A stretch of DNA of 64,000 nucleotides, taken from assembly GCF_018294505.1 (NCBI RefSeq), contig NC_057800.1, positions 178,064,353 to 178,128,352 of the forward strand, in the 5' to 3' direction. The notes under the pieces are model-generated. The model was not told the origin of the DNA. It did no database searches and saw only the letters and a program-made list of their open reading frames with translations. Every line of letters starts with the position of its first letter. The stretch's first letter is position 1. Positions 1 through 10,699 of this stretch are shown here, in pieces. The translations under genes and the position numbers were made by a program. Origin of the DNA: Triticum aestivum (lineage: Eukaryota > Streptophyta > Magnoliopsida > Poales > Poaceae).

Positions 1-1
1 A

Positions 2-1481
2 ACCTATGCTAATACCTCTGCTATCTTCAAGAATGCTTGGTGGCAGTATCGGAATTACCTGAAGAAAACGTACTTGACCGGCAAAGAAACTCATCAAATT
101 CCCTTACGTTCTCCTGAGACACATTTACTGGACGATGACTAGGAATGCCTTGTTCTGTACTGGTCCCGAACCAAGAATGTGGTAAGGTCTATGAGCTCAT
201 TTTGTATTTTTAAGTACTATATTCTTGCGTCTTACTGTACTCTGTTCATGTAGAACAAGTGCCTAAACCTGAAGAACAACTGTTCTAATTTAAGATTCCA
301 TTGCTATCATAGTTCAAAAAAGCGCTAGGCGTTAATTGTGCGTTTTGCCACCGCCTTGCGCTTCACTGACCAAAGCACATGCTTATGCGTAGTTATGCAT
401 AGATTACGCGTAGTTATGCGCAATGCGTTTCGCCAACGCCTAGAGCCTAGGCGTGCTTAAGCGCTCGCTTAGGCACGCCTTTTATAACTATGGTTTCTAT
501 CATGCATACTGCTTTGCTCTTGTAGCACTGTATTTACTCATACAAACTTATTTTTAAATTGAAGGATCCAATCGAAACTCCAATGGCACAGCAGGTATGT
601 TCACGCATGTTTCTTTAACAGGTTTGCTCTTATCAATAGCTATGTTGACTTCAATTTCAATTGTGTATACAGTTGACTTCTCATATCATGCACATTACTA
701 GCATCACAACAGAGCCAATAGTGTTGTTCTACATGTAGACCCGTGGTACCCATCTGAAATCTTGTTGTGTCGTGTAGTTTCTCATGCTTTGTATTCTTTC
801 ACTGCTGCTTTGTCTTGAACTGATATGATTTGAACCGTGTCTCTATTTTGACTTGGCAAGACAATGCAGTGACCATAGGACATAGATATATGTTTGTTTG
901 ATGCTTTTATTATGTACTAGTACTTGGCTATAGAAGACTTGTTAGTTTAATCATGTCCACCTTACTAATGAACTGGTTCACCGAAATGAGTTTCATATAC
1001 TAGTACATGCTAAACATGTTATGTGTCTGCTTGTTTCTTCTTTTAGAATGTTGACAGAATATTGGGGAAGAGTGCCTTATGAAGCAATGGTAAAGGAAGT
1101 AATGCAGATAAGGTTGAGGATAGTGACACATCCTTGTTGGTCTCCAACAAAGCTGATAAAACAGCTAAGGAAGACTATCTCGAAGACAGTGAGACAACCC
1201 CAAAGTCCTGTCTTGGTTTAGTGTTCGAGTTACTGCCCACTATCGCTTGCATAAGCTATTCAAACCCACTGTCTGAATCAGTTCGGTTTCTTGAGTCTCA
1301 ACTACAAGCTAAAAGACATCGATCAGCTGTGCTATGACAAGAAGCGGAAGGACTGCGAAAGTCCGTGGAGCATTCAGATGCATACTTTCTGGTGCAACAG
1401 CAAGCGTTGGTGGATTTTAGCGCCAAACAAGACAAAGCTAATAAGCTTGCTAAGCTTATTGCCAGCATGGTGGATACCTAG
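2..1481 (+). pseudogene. TnpA-like / Transposase_24-type CACTA protein, broken
   Basis: Pieces of one spliced gene read in order. An exon at 2-181 encodes a WWQYRNYLKKTYLTGKET segment ending at a GTAAGG donor, with a TAG at 140-142. A short exon lies at about 253-307. Another at about 563-592 (DPIETPMAQQ) is followed by GTATGT. A last exon at about 1047-1481 has a glutamine- and leucine-rich stretch (EAEGLRKSVEHSDAYFLVQQ), probably coiled coil, ending in TAG at 1479-1481. This resembles the second protein of grass CACTA elements, which is thought to bind subterminal repeats. It is disabled by the TAG at 140, by a MITE inserted in or beside the second exon, and by a TGA in the last exon near 1335. 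The amino-terminal part is outside the window. Exon borders are my reading of splice signals. Confidence 0.65.
308..492. mobile_element. hAT-like MITE, 185 bp
   Basis: The element starts CATAGTTC and ends AACTATG. The inverted ends extend inward (GCGCTAGGCG against CGCTTAGGCACGCC). It is flanked by an imperfect 8-bp duplication, ATTGCTAT (300-307) and GTTTCTAT (493-500), six of eight matching. CA...TG ends with an 8-bp duplication suggest a hAT-type non-autonomous element. It contains short repeats around TATGCGTAGTTATGC and no coding capacity. It interrupts a decayed exon of the CACTA-1 gene. Confidence 0.6.
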
Positions 1482-1544
1482 GAGAACATTTCTTGAGCTC
1501 TTCTGAAGTTTTTTCAGTTATGCTCTTGTTTTGCTGCCGCTTTA

Positions 1545-1664
1545 TTGGCACTGTTGGCCAATTTTGACGGCCAGTGTATGTAATATGCTGCTTTGTTCCC
1601 TATATTTGCACTGGTGGCGAACTTTGATGCCCAGTGGATGTAATATGTGTAATAGCGGTAATGG
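1545..1664. repeat. 60-bp tandem duplication in the CACTA-1 3' UTR region
   Basis: Two diverged copies start at 1545 and 1605. Each carries GCACTG, then a CCAGTG inverted counterpart, then TGTAATATG, so each could form a short stem. It lies just after the gene stop. No function is evident. Confidence 0.55.
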
Positions 1665-1823
1665 GCTAGCGTTAATTGCTTGCTTATTTTTTTCCTTATT
1701 GTCTTGTTTAGTTGTTTGCTTGTAGTCACTATAGTTCTTTTTCTGTGTTTTTCTAGTGGCCACAATAACCTATTTTTGGAAACTAGGCCAAAATAATCAT
1801 GGCAACACACGGACTATTGTAAC

Positions 1824-2041
1824 CATGGGCCTCCTGCGGGCTGTATGATCCATGGGCCTTCTACGGGCCGTAGGATCCATTGGCCTTCTATACGTGCCCT
1901 AGGATCCACGGGCCTTCTACGGGTCGTACGATCCATCGGCCTTCTACATGCCGTAGGATCCATGGGCCTTTTACAGGCCGTAGGATCCATGGGCCTTTTA
2001 CGGGTTGTAGGATCCATGGGCCTTCTATGGGGCATATCATC
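1824..2041. repeat. 27-bp minisatellite, eight units
   Basis: Eight head-to-tail units of about 27 bp (one of 29 bp) share the core CATGGGCCTTCTACGGGCCG followed by TAGGATC. Most contain a BamHI site. Every reading frame stays open across the array because the period is a multiple of three, so the ORFs seen here on both strands are a by-product of the repeat. It is part of the CACTA-1 subterminal region. Confidence 0.85.
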
Positions 2042-2640
2042 ATTTCACAAATCATGGGCCATACTATTCGTGGACCATAATGTGTCGTTAATAGGCCGTA
2101 TTTGATAACTCTATGAAAACAGCCCAACGGGTTTTTTTACATGAAAATGGCCCAACGTATTAACGGGCCACAAACGGGCCGACTGTAACCACGGGCTGAA
2201 TTTGACCCAAAAACAGAAAATGACAGTAATGGGCCGTAAGTAACCGAATGCTGGAAGTGAGCCCAAGAATAAATGGGCCCTGAGAAGGCCAAAAGATAAC
2301 TTGGGCTGGAAACGACCCAATGGAATAATGGGCCATTAATGGGTATGAAGTGATACAATGTTCATTATGGGCCAGTTTCACCATGGGCCGTTAATGGGCC
2401 AAGAGTTGCAAAGGGCCTCATATGGCCCGAAAGATATAATGGGTCATACGTGGGCCGGAAGTTAAAACGGGCTGGAATCATATTGGACAGCCTAGATGAC
2501 GGTACTGAGCCTAATTCAGAGAGGTCATAACAGGCCCTGGGTTAGTGGGTTGTAAATGGGCTATATGCGAACAGACCGTTAACAGGCTTTCCATGGGCCG
2601 GCCCACCACCTTTTGATCAAATCAAACGGGTCGGCCTTTT
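2042..2640. repeat. GGGCC/GGCCC-rich subterminal region of CACTA-1
   Basis: The motif TGGGCC or GGCCCA occurs at roughly 15-35 bp spacing in both orientations, set in AT-rich spacer. Such dense short repeats near a CACTA end are expected binding sites for the element's own TnpA-like protein. No gene is present. Confidence 0.6.
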
Positions 2641-3096
2641 CACAGGAATGGCCCTCTATTGGGTCGTTCCACGTGTCGACGTATCATAGGCGCCTTGGGT
2701 CCAATGAGTGGATGACATCTGTCCCAACAGTGAGCCGACGCGTGTTTCCTCCAGCCAATGATGATTTTACACGTGGAAAATCCCCATTGGTCGGGGCTGT
2801 TAATGGGTTATCGGATCCAAAACGGGACCCGATAGCTTAATGGCATTCTGTTACGGTGGATGCCACGTGTCGGTCACCCTTGCTGAAAGCACTTCTGTGA
2901 CGCGCGATTTATCATCATGGAAGTGGACACTTCCGTGATGATAATTTTGGTAATGTCATGGAACACTTCTATGACAGCACAGGTATGACTATCTTGATTC
3001 TGTCATAAAATCATCATGCATGTACATGCATGACAAAAAAACGTGACCTACTGTGACAAACATGTATCATCACGGAAGTGTATTTATTTCGTAGTG
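2641..3096. repeat. CACTA-1 terminal and subterminal repeat block
   Basis: Contains three CACGTG-type boxes (near 2670, 2771 and 2863), a palindromic arrangement of the TCATCA-GGAAGTG motif at about 2912-2942, and a further copy at 3068-3080 next to the terminal GTAGTG. No coding signal. Confidence 0.65.
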
Positions 3097-3338
3097 ATCT
3101 CTTCGCCGAACTAGTGCACCTATACAATTTACCATTGTATTGGGTGTGTTGGGGACACAAGAGACTCTTTGTTATTTGGTTGCAGTGTTGTTTGAGAGAG
3201 ACCATCTTCATCCTAAGCCTCCCACGGATTGATAAACCTTAGGTCATCCACTTGAGGGAATTTTGCTACTGTCCTACAAACTTCTGCACTTGGAGGCCCA
3301 ACAACGTCTACAAGAAGAAGGTTGTGTAGTAGACATCA
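3097..3338 (+). repeat. LTR-A fragment, 3' 242 bp, plus orientation
   Basis: This segment is the reverse-complement match of 51872-52113 and ends GTAGTAGACATCA, the end of that LTR family. It is followed by RLG-1 coding sequence rather than a PBS, so it is probably the end of a 3' LTR. The rest of the LTR is displaced to the left by CACTA-1. Confidence 0.8.
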
Positions 3339-4300
3339 ATATCACGCACTATTAGGGCAAGAAGCATTCATATGCTTTCAAAATGCCAGGGCCCAACGGA
3401 GTTATCACTATCACTAGTGATCTGGATATAGCACTCCACGCCGAAAACAAAACCGCATCCCTGGCCCTCGAGGCGCTATCTGAGGCACTTCCGGCCGATG
3501 AATTAACCACTCTACGCTCTAAAGTGGACAAGGACGATGTAATCCTCAACAAGAGGCCCAAATCCACTTCCTTTAAGCCATCAGACGAAATAGTCAAATT
3601 TCAAGTACACCCAACGGAGTCTAATAAAACAGCAGCCATTGGAGCACAGCTGGAGCCAACGATCGACGTAGCTTTAAGACCTTTTTGTGTGAAAATTGGG
3701 ACATCTTTGCCTGGCATCCTTTGGATATGCCAGTAATCCCATGCAGACTAGCCGAACACAGCCTCAATATAATAAAAGGATTTAAACCAGTCAAGCAAAT
3801 GCTGCGACGATTTTCCGAACCCAGGCAACAAGCTATGGGGGAGGAGCTAGCTAGACTACTTGAAGCCGGGTTCATCAGAGAGATCAAACACCCGGACTGA
3901 CTAGCAAACCTGGTCATGGTGCCAAACAAGGACAAATCTTGGCGCCTTTCTATCGATTTCAAAGACCTCAACAAGGCCTGCCCTAAGGACCCCTTCCCAC
4001 TACCCCGCATTGACCAACTCATTGATGCAACTGTAAGACACGATTCACCGTGCTTCCTTGATGCATACTCTGGATACCATCAAATTAAGATGAAATAATC
4101 TGATCAGGCCGCAATGGCATTCATTACTCCGTATGGGCTTTTCTGCTTCAACACTATGCCTTTCAGACTCAAAAACGCCAGGGCCACCTACCCACACATG
4201 ATTCAAGTATGCCTGGAAAAACAAATTGGCAAGATGGTGGAGGCATATGTAGATGATGTAGTCATCAAAACTAAACATGTCGAATCATTGGTGGACGACT
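3339..4300 (+). pseudogene. pol: RLG-1 gypsy pol, segment 1 (protease-RT linker and reverse transcriptase)
   Basis: Reads in pieces as Ty3/gypsy polyprotein: a linker region (3383-3680), then an RT amino-terminal part with RRFSEP, LLEAGFIREIKHPD, SIDFKDLNKACPKDPFPLP and LDAYSGYHQIK, and the catalytic YVDD at 4246-4257. It is broken by a frameshift near 3680, a TGA at 3898-3900 and a TAA at 4096-4098. It stops at VDDL, where RLG-2 is inserted, and resumes at 18338. The ancestral function is reverse transcription in the virus-like particle. This is the oldest layer of the window. Confidence 0.9.
4296..4300. repeat. Left target-site duplication of RLG-2 (CGACT)
   Basis: CGACT precedes the left LTR. 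The right flank at 18333-18337 is TGACT. The single difference is a C-to-T change in a CpG. The disrupted RLG-1 reading frame (VDDL then RLTFDNL) is restored when one copy is removed. Confidence 0.85.
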
Positions 4301-5474
4301 TGTCGGGTGGTAGGTGCGACATATGCCAACGGGTGGCTTATCATTGTGGGAGCCAGTAAGACATCGCCGGTGCCTGGAAACGGGATAAGGCGAAGACATG
4401 CACGCCGGCGGATCTTACCCAGCTTCGGGGCTCTCCGTGGAGATAACACCCCTACTGCTGCTCTGCGGGGTCTCCGCATGTTCACTAGATGAATCAAGTG
4501 GCTACACAACGCTCCTTGAGCTGTTTGGGGGGAAGGAGGAAGAAGGGCACGGCTAGCCTGCTTCTTCTCCTTGTGTGGTGTCTAGAACTAGCAAAGGGTC
4601 CAACCCTTTGCATGGGTGCTCCGGGGGGTTTATATAGGCCTACCCCCCTGGGGGTACAATGGTAATCCGACTAGGCACGGGGCCCAGCCGTCTGTGACTG
4701 CGCTCGCCGGCTTCTGCGCTGGCTGCTGGGGCCCGCCGACTGGTGGGTCCCGCCGGCTGCCGGCCCTTGGTCGACAGGCAGGCCCCACTGTCCAGGGCCT
4801 GGTCGGCGGCTGGTTACTGTGGCTTCATCTTGTTGACGTGAGCTTCATCATGGTAAGCGTGGCTACAGTACCGCCGCCTGTCAGGCGATCGCTGTAGCCT
4901 TACCATGTCTTGTCTCCTTAATGGGGCGTCTTCTTCGAGGGAGGCGGCAAGCCGGCTGTGGGGAGCCGGCTCTGTCTTGGGCCGACTGGTTGGAGGCATG
5001 GCCGCCTTCGGGCATCTCTCTGCTGAAAGGGGCCCACCGCCTGTGGGCCATGCTGGTGGCCCGTCGTGGGTGATGCCAGGGTCAACATGGCAACAATGCT
5101 GCACCGGACGGGTCATGCCTACCCCGTACGGCGCACTGTGCCAGGCGTGCTCCGGGATTCGGGGGTGGCAGGTTCTTCTATAGCCACGCCCCGTCGCACC
5201 GCCGTTAGGTGGGTGCAAACTTTTGTGGGTACGGTCTGGACCGCTTTATGGGGAGCCGGCTTCTTGGAGTCGGCCTTCTCATGGCCGGCTTCTTGGAGTC
5301 GGCCTTCTCATGAGGGCTAAAGTCGGACCGCCTTCCGAGAACCGGCCTGGGTGGCAGCCAGCGAGGGGAAGGCGGCCCCATGTCTTTGATTCTTGAGAGC
5401 CGGGCAGGCTCGTAACTTTTTTCAGAAGGGCCAGGGGGATCCGGCTAGGCTACCCATGGATATTTACTCCGACA
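4301..5474 (-). repeat. RLG-2 left LTR (3' LTR)
   Basis: 1174 bp, TGTCGGGTGG to TTTACTCCGACA, with inverted ends TGTCGG and CCGACA. The TATA signal is at 4629-4636 on the minus strand (TATATAAA). The family is GC-rich with many GCCGGC motifs. Confidence 0.95.
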
Positions 5475-5490
5475 GTAGTCCCCGAAGCTG
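5475..5490 (-). other. RLG-2 polypurine tract region
   Basis: Read on the minus strand, GGGGACTAC abuts the 3' LTR start. The Fatima-like element at 54067 has the closely similar GGGGCTAC in the same place, which supports this as the plus-strand priming site. Confidence 0.55.
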
Positions 5491-6142
5491 ATCGAGCTCC
5501 GAGGCAAGCAGGGGGATGAGAAGCTTGGTCAGCTTCCCATCCTGAAGAGCCGGCTTTGCGGGCGTACGCCGACTTCAGAGAGCCCCGCGTCTTACNNNNN
5601 NNNNNNNNNNNNNNNNNNNNNNNNNNNNNNNNNNNNNNNNNNNNNNNNNNNNNNNNNNNNNNNNNNNNNNNNNNNNNNNNNNNNNNNNNNNNNNNNNNNN
5701 NNNNNNNNNNNNNNNNNNNNNNNNNNNNNNNNNNNNNNNNNNNNNNNNNNNNNNNNNNNNNNNNNNNNNNNNNNNNNNNNNNNNNNNNNNNNNNNNNNNN
5801 NNNNNNNNNNNNNNNNNNNNNNNNNNNNNNNNNNNNNNNNNNNNNNNNNNNNNNNNNNNNNNNNNNNNNNNNNNNNNNNNNNNNNNNNNNNNNNCCGCGC
5901 GGCCACGTGGCAGCGAGATCCTGCGAGCGCACGCACGCGAAGGGACACCGCCGCAGGCCCGGGCCCGCCACTCGTGAGCCTTGGTCCAGGCGCGGATCTT
6001 CCGTGGCCCACAGGGGCCGCTCGCCTTCTCGAGGCAGATTTGTTTCGCCGTTAAGGCTCAATAATCGCGGGACGTGGGGAGTGGGCACGATCGATCCCCA
6101 CGCTTCCCCACGCCGCGCCTCCTCGGCTCCGCCATGTGAGCC
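5491..6142. other. RLG-2 spacer with assembly gap (Ns 5596-5894)
   Basis: GC-rich non-coding sequence between the 3' LTR and the antisense gene, broken by 299 undetermined bases. It would hold the upstream promoter of the antisense gene. No ORF can be claimed through the gap. Confidence 0.7.
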
Positions 6143-6148
6143 TATAAG
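6143..6148 (+). promoter_or_regulatory. TATA box of the RLG-2 antisense gene
   Basis: CCTATAAGTAGGGGGAGGAG contains TATAAG 141 bp before the ATG at 6284. A C/T-rich leader follows, typical of a grass 5' UTR. A similar TATA-to-ATG layout exists in the Fatima-like element (54501 to 54620). Confidence 0.6.
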
Positions 6149-8531
6149 TAGGGGGAGGAGGGAGAGCGACAGAGGTTCGCACGCTCTCTCCCGCTCCGCC
6201 CCTCCTAACCCTCGTTTCTTCCTCTCGCTGCCGCCGCAGCTTCCCGTCTCAGCGCCGTCGCGTCTCTACACCGCCTCGCTCCCATGGTGTTGTCAAGCTC
6301 GTGGGACGGCTCCAACGTCCATGACGACCATGTGGAGTTCCTCCGCCAGACTCGGCGCCTGTCCGGCGCCGACCTCATGCAAGTCCGCCTGGCCCCGGCG
6401 AGGGAGATCTCGCCGGCGCCGGAGGAGGGCGAGCGGGTCGTCTTCCGCTCGCACTGCCTGCGCGGCTTCGGCCTTCCGGCAAGCGGATTTCTGCGCTCCT
6501 TCCTCGACTTCTACAACCTCTAGCTGCATCACCTCACGCCCAATGCGGTGATGCTGCTGTCGGCCTTCGTCTCCCTCTGCGAAGGCTTCTTGGGGCTGCT
6601 CCCCACGCTGGAGCTTTGGGGGGAGTTCGTCCAGAGCAAGCTCGGCACAGTCGTCGCCGGCGTGCCCGCCCCCTGCGGGGCCTTCATCGCCATGAGGAGG
6701 GCGAGCGAGAACAACCCGTTCCCGCCCATCCCCCTCATCCCGTCGGTGAAGGTCTGGCAAAAATCGTACATCTACGTGAAGAACGTCGCCGAGCAAGGAG
6801 ACTACATCAACCTGCCGGCTTACGTAGCCGGCCCGCCGGCTGGGAGGCAGCCCTCGTGGAGTTTCCGGTCCCGGTCACTGTCTTCGGCCGGAAACGCCGC
6901 CATCTCCCGGCTTTAGGTGATGATTCAATTGGAAGGCCTGCGCGGGGCCGACTTGGTGGCCGCCTTCGTGGAGCGCCGGATTCTCCCTCTCCAAAGACAG
7001 CCCCATATGATGTGTCAGATGAGCGGCCGCTTCGACCCAAGCCGGCTGAGCACATGGGAAATGCCCCACGCGGAGGTGGCGCTCATGGTTAATTACATCG
7101 CCAACTGCAAGCTTGGCGGGGACTGGCAATACGGCAAGGCGCCGTATTCTCGCGCCAATCCTCCGCCCGTGGTAAGTTTCTCTCTTTATCTTCTTTTTGT
7201 CGTCAGCCGGCTTTATGACGGCCGGCCTCTGACCAGTCGGTTCTTTTGAGCAGAACCCTCTTCTTGCGCCGCCGGCCGGGGCGACAGGGATTGAACGCCA
7301 GTACGCCCCCGACCGCACGGTGGATGACGTTGACGACCCGGACTTGGGGGCGGCCGCCATGGAAGATGCCGTCGTGGGGGACAGTGCCGAGCCCGGAGGC
7401 TCAAGGTTCACCGCGAGCTTCGAGGACTAGCCGGACGATTTCGAAGCCGAAGTCGCCCCGCGTCGCCAGCCGGCGGCCGACCAACAGGGCGCGGGCTCGT
7501 TTGTCGCGCCGGCTGCCGGTGGCGCGCAGAAGCGCCGGGCCGCTCTAGGCCTCTTCGGCAGTCGGCCGAAGAAGTCCAAGCCCTCCACCACGGCGACAAA
7601 GCGAGACGAGGCAGTGGTGAAGGCGGCCCGCTTCCACAAGGCGGTGAAGCAGCCCTAGGCGGTCTCGGCGTAAGTCTTCAATTGCCTTGCCGCATGCTCG
7701 TCATCATTCTCTTTCTCTTCGAATATTCTTCTTAACTTTTCCTCTCTTGCTGGACAGGGCGCCGCTTTCCCTTGAGCGGGGCCCGGGCGGCTCCGTCGTG
7801 GGGCCGGCTGGAGGGTCTCCGAGCTCCCGCCGCGTGGACCCCCGCGCAGATCTCAGGGAGGCCACAGAGCGGAACGCCCGCGAAGCGCGGGAGGAGCGCG
7901 AGGCGGCGGAGAAGGCGGCCGCCCAGGCGGCGAGGGAGCAGGCCGACGCGGCAGCCAAGGCCCCGACGGAGGCGGCTACCGTGGAGACGGAGGCGGAAAG
8001 CTCGCGCAGCCAGCCTCCGCTGCTCGCCATTCCTCTCCAAGCCGTAGCCCCCGACACCCCATTGCCCTTGGCGGAGGAGATCGTCCAAGACCCGCCGTTG
8101 TTGGAGAGGGGGCAGGACCCCGTGGCCTTGGCGAGGAGAGCGCCGCCAGCAGCGCCAACCGGAGCGGGCCAAGGCGGTCAATCGTTAGCGGCGCCAGAGG
8201 AGCCGGCCGAAGGTGAGCCGGAGAACAGAGCCGGCCTCGAGGTGCAGCGGGCGACGGGCCGGCGCGCAGGGGGACGCGCCGCTCCACCGGAGTTGCGCCG
8301 AGCCACGGGCGCAGGCCAGTCGGCGGAAGATCTGGAGGCGGCCAGCACTGCCACGTCCGAGTGGACTCCCAGCGGGGGAACTGGCGAGCTGAATGTGACG
8401 GCTCAAGGGGTCCGGAGCCAGCTGCAAGGTCAGGCCGCCCTGCTGCAACAGTTCACCCAGGAGTTCTTGTCAACGCAAGCCACTATCCGGGTGAGTCCTT
8501 CGTTCTTGGCTGCTTTGCTTTCTTAATTTCT

Positions 8532-8622
8532 TCCGTGGGGGCGCGTCAGCGCACCCACTCGGTGTAGTCCCCGAGATTCGGGCCGACTGCTGCGCAGTCG
8601 GGTCGGATCTTTCTCGACGGCT
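8532..8622 (+). repeat. Intron repeat copy 1 (about 90 bp)
   Basis: Inside intron 3 of the antisense gene. It matches 8764-8852 in the next intron, sharing GGGGGCGCGTCAGCGCACCC, then GTGTAGTCCCCG and CGGGTCGGATCTTTCT. Confidence 0.8.
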
Positions 8623-8763
8623 ATCTTACTTTGCTTTTTTCTGAACTTTCAGGAATACCAGAACCTTCGTGCTGCCGCTTTCAACTCCCAGGCTGGGGAG
8701 TTGAGCCGGCGGACCGACGACCTGGCCGACAGCCGAAGTAAGTACTTGGTTTTGTCTGTCTCC

Positions 8764-8852
8764 TGTGGGGGCGCGTCAGCGCACCCACTGGGTGTAGTCC
8801 CCGCTATTCGGGGTGACTGCTGCGCAATCGGGTCGGATCTTTCTTGACGACT
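8764..8852 (+). repeat. Intron repeat copy 2 (about 90 bp)
   Basis: Inside intron 4. It is a direct copy of the block at 8532-8622 with a handful of substitutions. The exon between the copies is only 85 bp, so exon plus flanking intron may have arisen by a local duplication or the block may be a conserved intronic element. Confidence 0.8.
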
Positions 8853-10034
8853 CTTTTCTTATTGGTTTTTCTTTTTCTTTGTCTTCAGGGGCCAACGCCG
8901 ACTTGAGGAAGGAGCTTGGCGAAGCGAAGGCCACCCTTCATGCCAAGGAGGTCGAGTGCGCCGCCTTGGTCCAGGAACGGGATCGCCTAGCCAAGAAGCT
9001 GGCCGACCAAGAGGAGAGCCACAAAGCGGCCCTGCAGGCGGCGCAGGAAAGCGAAGCCGCCTTGATGGCGGAGTATGAGATGGCGGCGGCGAGCTGGTCT
9101 GAGACCCGGCGAGCCCTGGACGAAGGCTTCGGCTGGATCGAGGACTTGATCGACGGTAAGCTGCCTTCCTCGGCCCTCCCCTGCCTCTTGCCGCTTGGGT
9201 TTTTTGACTTATCTTGAACTGTTGCTTGTTTTTGGTGCAGACTACTTCCCCGGCTACTCCGCCTTCACCGCCCAAAGCATTGAGGCCCATCGCGAGGCGC
9301 GTCGACAGGCGGGAGCCAACATCGCGCCGGATGCGAACCAGACACTTGAGGAGCAGCTCCTGGCTATCCAGGCACGGTTGCAGCCGGCTCATCGGATGCT
9401 TCGCCGGCTCCAACGTGCCGGGGTGCAAGTGTTGGCCGCCCTCTGGCCCGGCGAGACGATCCCCCGCATCCCAAGCCGAACTGCCGACTGGCTGGAGGTC
9501 GCAGTTGGTCGCTTTGAGGCTTGGAAGGCATCGGCAGCCCGCCTCGGAGCCGGGCGGGGGTTGGAGTTCGTTCGGGCTTGGTACCCTGGGCTGAGCCTGG
9601 ACCAGCTGTGCACTTGGCGGATGGAGGCCGATGCGGAGCTGGAGGAGGTGAGGCCGGCTATCGCCCAGCGAGCTTCGACGATCGCCGAGTGCACCGACAT
9701 GAGCGTTTTCGCACCCGAAATCGATGATGACGGTGTTGCTCAGCAGGAGGAGTGGTTCGGGCTGAACCTGGCGGTGGGCAAGGACTCGGCGGAGGAGATT
9801 GCCTCCAGCGACGAAGGCGAGGATGACGAAGAGGAGGACGGCGAAGACGTCGAGCCGGCTGGTGGAACAACCGGCCGACCTCAGTCCAACCGCGCCTCCA
9901 GCAACGAGGCGTGTGGAAGCGCGCCCTCTGCGGGAGGCGGCGACAAAACCGAAGTTCGCCAGCCGGCCGCTCCTTCAGCCGGCACGACCGTCTCCGCCAA
10001 CCAGTCTGGCTCGTCGGCCGCTCCGCCAGCTTGA

Positions 10035-10699
10035 CCTGCCGTCTTTATCTTTCCTGCCTTGTTGGCTTTGAACAATCTTTGTTAAGTTTTCGCAGTTCCA
10101 CCCACTGGGGGTGTATCCAAACTATGTTGAATGCTGGCCTCTCGGAGGTCTTTTTATGTAAATATTATCATGTGCATGTTTGGTTTCCATTCGCGTATGC
10201 TTTTTTATCCTTAGGCTTTTTCCTTTGCCGCCTTCCCTCTTTGGGGAGGCAAGTACTTGAGCTTTCTTGGATTGAAGTGAAGTGAATGGAAACCGGCCGG
10301 CCGGCTACTCTGGTAGCCAGTCGGCGGTATGAGAAAAGCCGGCTTTTGTTATATTAGTCCGTTAGTCCCTAGCCGTTTTTCATGTGGGCGCCCGTTCCTG
10401 CCTTTAACTCTTGCCAGCCGGACAGCCGGTTCTTCGAACTGCGACTTTTGGCAAGAGAACGCTTGGGAGCCAGCACACTACTTGTCTGACTGCGGGTAGG
10501 ACTTCTAACATAACTCCAGTCGGTGAGTCCCCGAGCCGACTAGTCGAACTCGGTGCCGGACGGAATAAGTAAATGACACGACAAGGTCATAAGCATGATA
10601 CTGTTCATTCATAAGTAAGGGATGGCAGTCCCCGAGCCCTCCTCGGGGAGCCTATTGTCTTGTACTTAATACAAAGGTTAGCGCGGTACATACTGCATT
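10035..10699. other. RLG-2 spacer between the convergent gene ends
   Basis: Holds the 3' UTR of the antisense gene (AT-rich TGTAAATATTAT near 10158) and the sequence downstream of the pol stop on the other strand. Several GTCCCCGAGCC motifs recur. No coding sequence. Confidence 0.6.

Larger units (their letters stand above)
1..3096 (+). mobile_element. CACTA-1: right-hand part of a CACTA (En/Spm) transposon
   Basis: The right terminus reads TTCGTAGTG at 3088-3096, the reverse complement of a CACTACGAA terminal inverted repeat. Just inside it the motif CACTTCCGTGATGA and its reverse complement recur several times (2900-3080), as expected of CACTA subterminal repeats. The left part holds a decayed TnpA-like gene on the plus strand. 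The left terminus is outside the window. The element is inserted in an LTR: the sequence resumes at 3097 inside an LTR that is present in longer form at 51872-53519 in the opposite orientation. The TSD cannot be checked because only one side is visible. Confidence 0.8.
6284..10034 (+). pseudogene. Six-exon antisense gene of RLG-2 (Transposase_28 / putative gypsy-type domain)
   Basis: Exons 6284-7171, 7254-7669, 7758-8490, 8653-8737, 8889-9155 and 9241-10034 join through GT-AG introns that all keep frame, strong support for the model. Exon 1 carries the domain found in plant gypsy extra ORFs (ERVVFRSHCLRGFGLP, FYNL, CEGFL). The middle is Ala/Glu-rich and probably coiled coil. Exon 5 has long heptad-like runs. 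The last exon holds a globular part, then an acidic tail (SSDEGEDDEEEDGED) and a low-complexity end. It is opposite in strand to gag-pol. Four in-frame TAG codons (6521, 6914, 7428, 7656) kill it. The function in live copies is unknown; it is not a gag or pol protein. Introns can persist because the retrotransposition RNA is the other strand. Confidence 0.85.

Noticed and set aside
1814..2127. ORFs on both strands over 1814-2127
   Set aside because: Produced by a 27-bp repeat, which keeps all frames open.
3383..3736. Possible host protein of 117 aa
   Set aside because: Its end and context match the protease-RT linker of gypsy polyproteins and it runs into RT by a frameshift.
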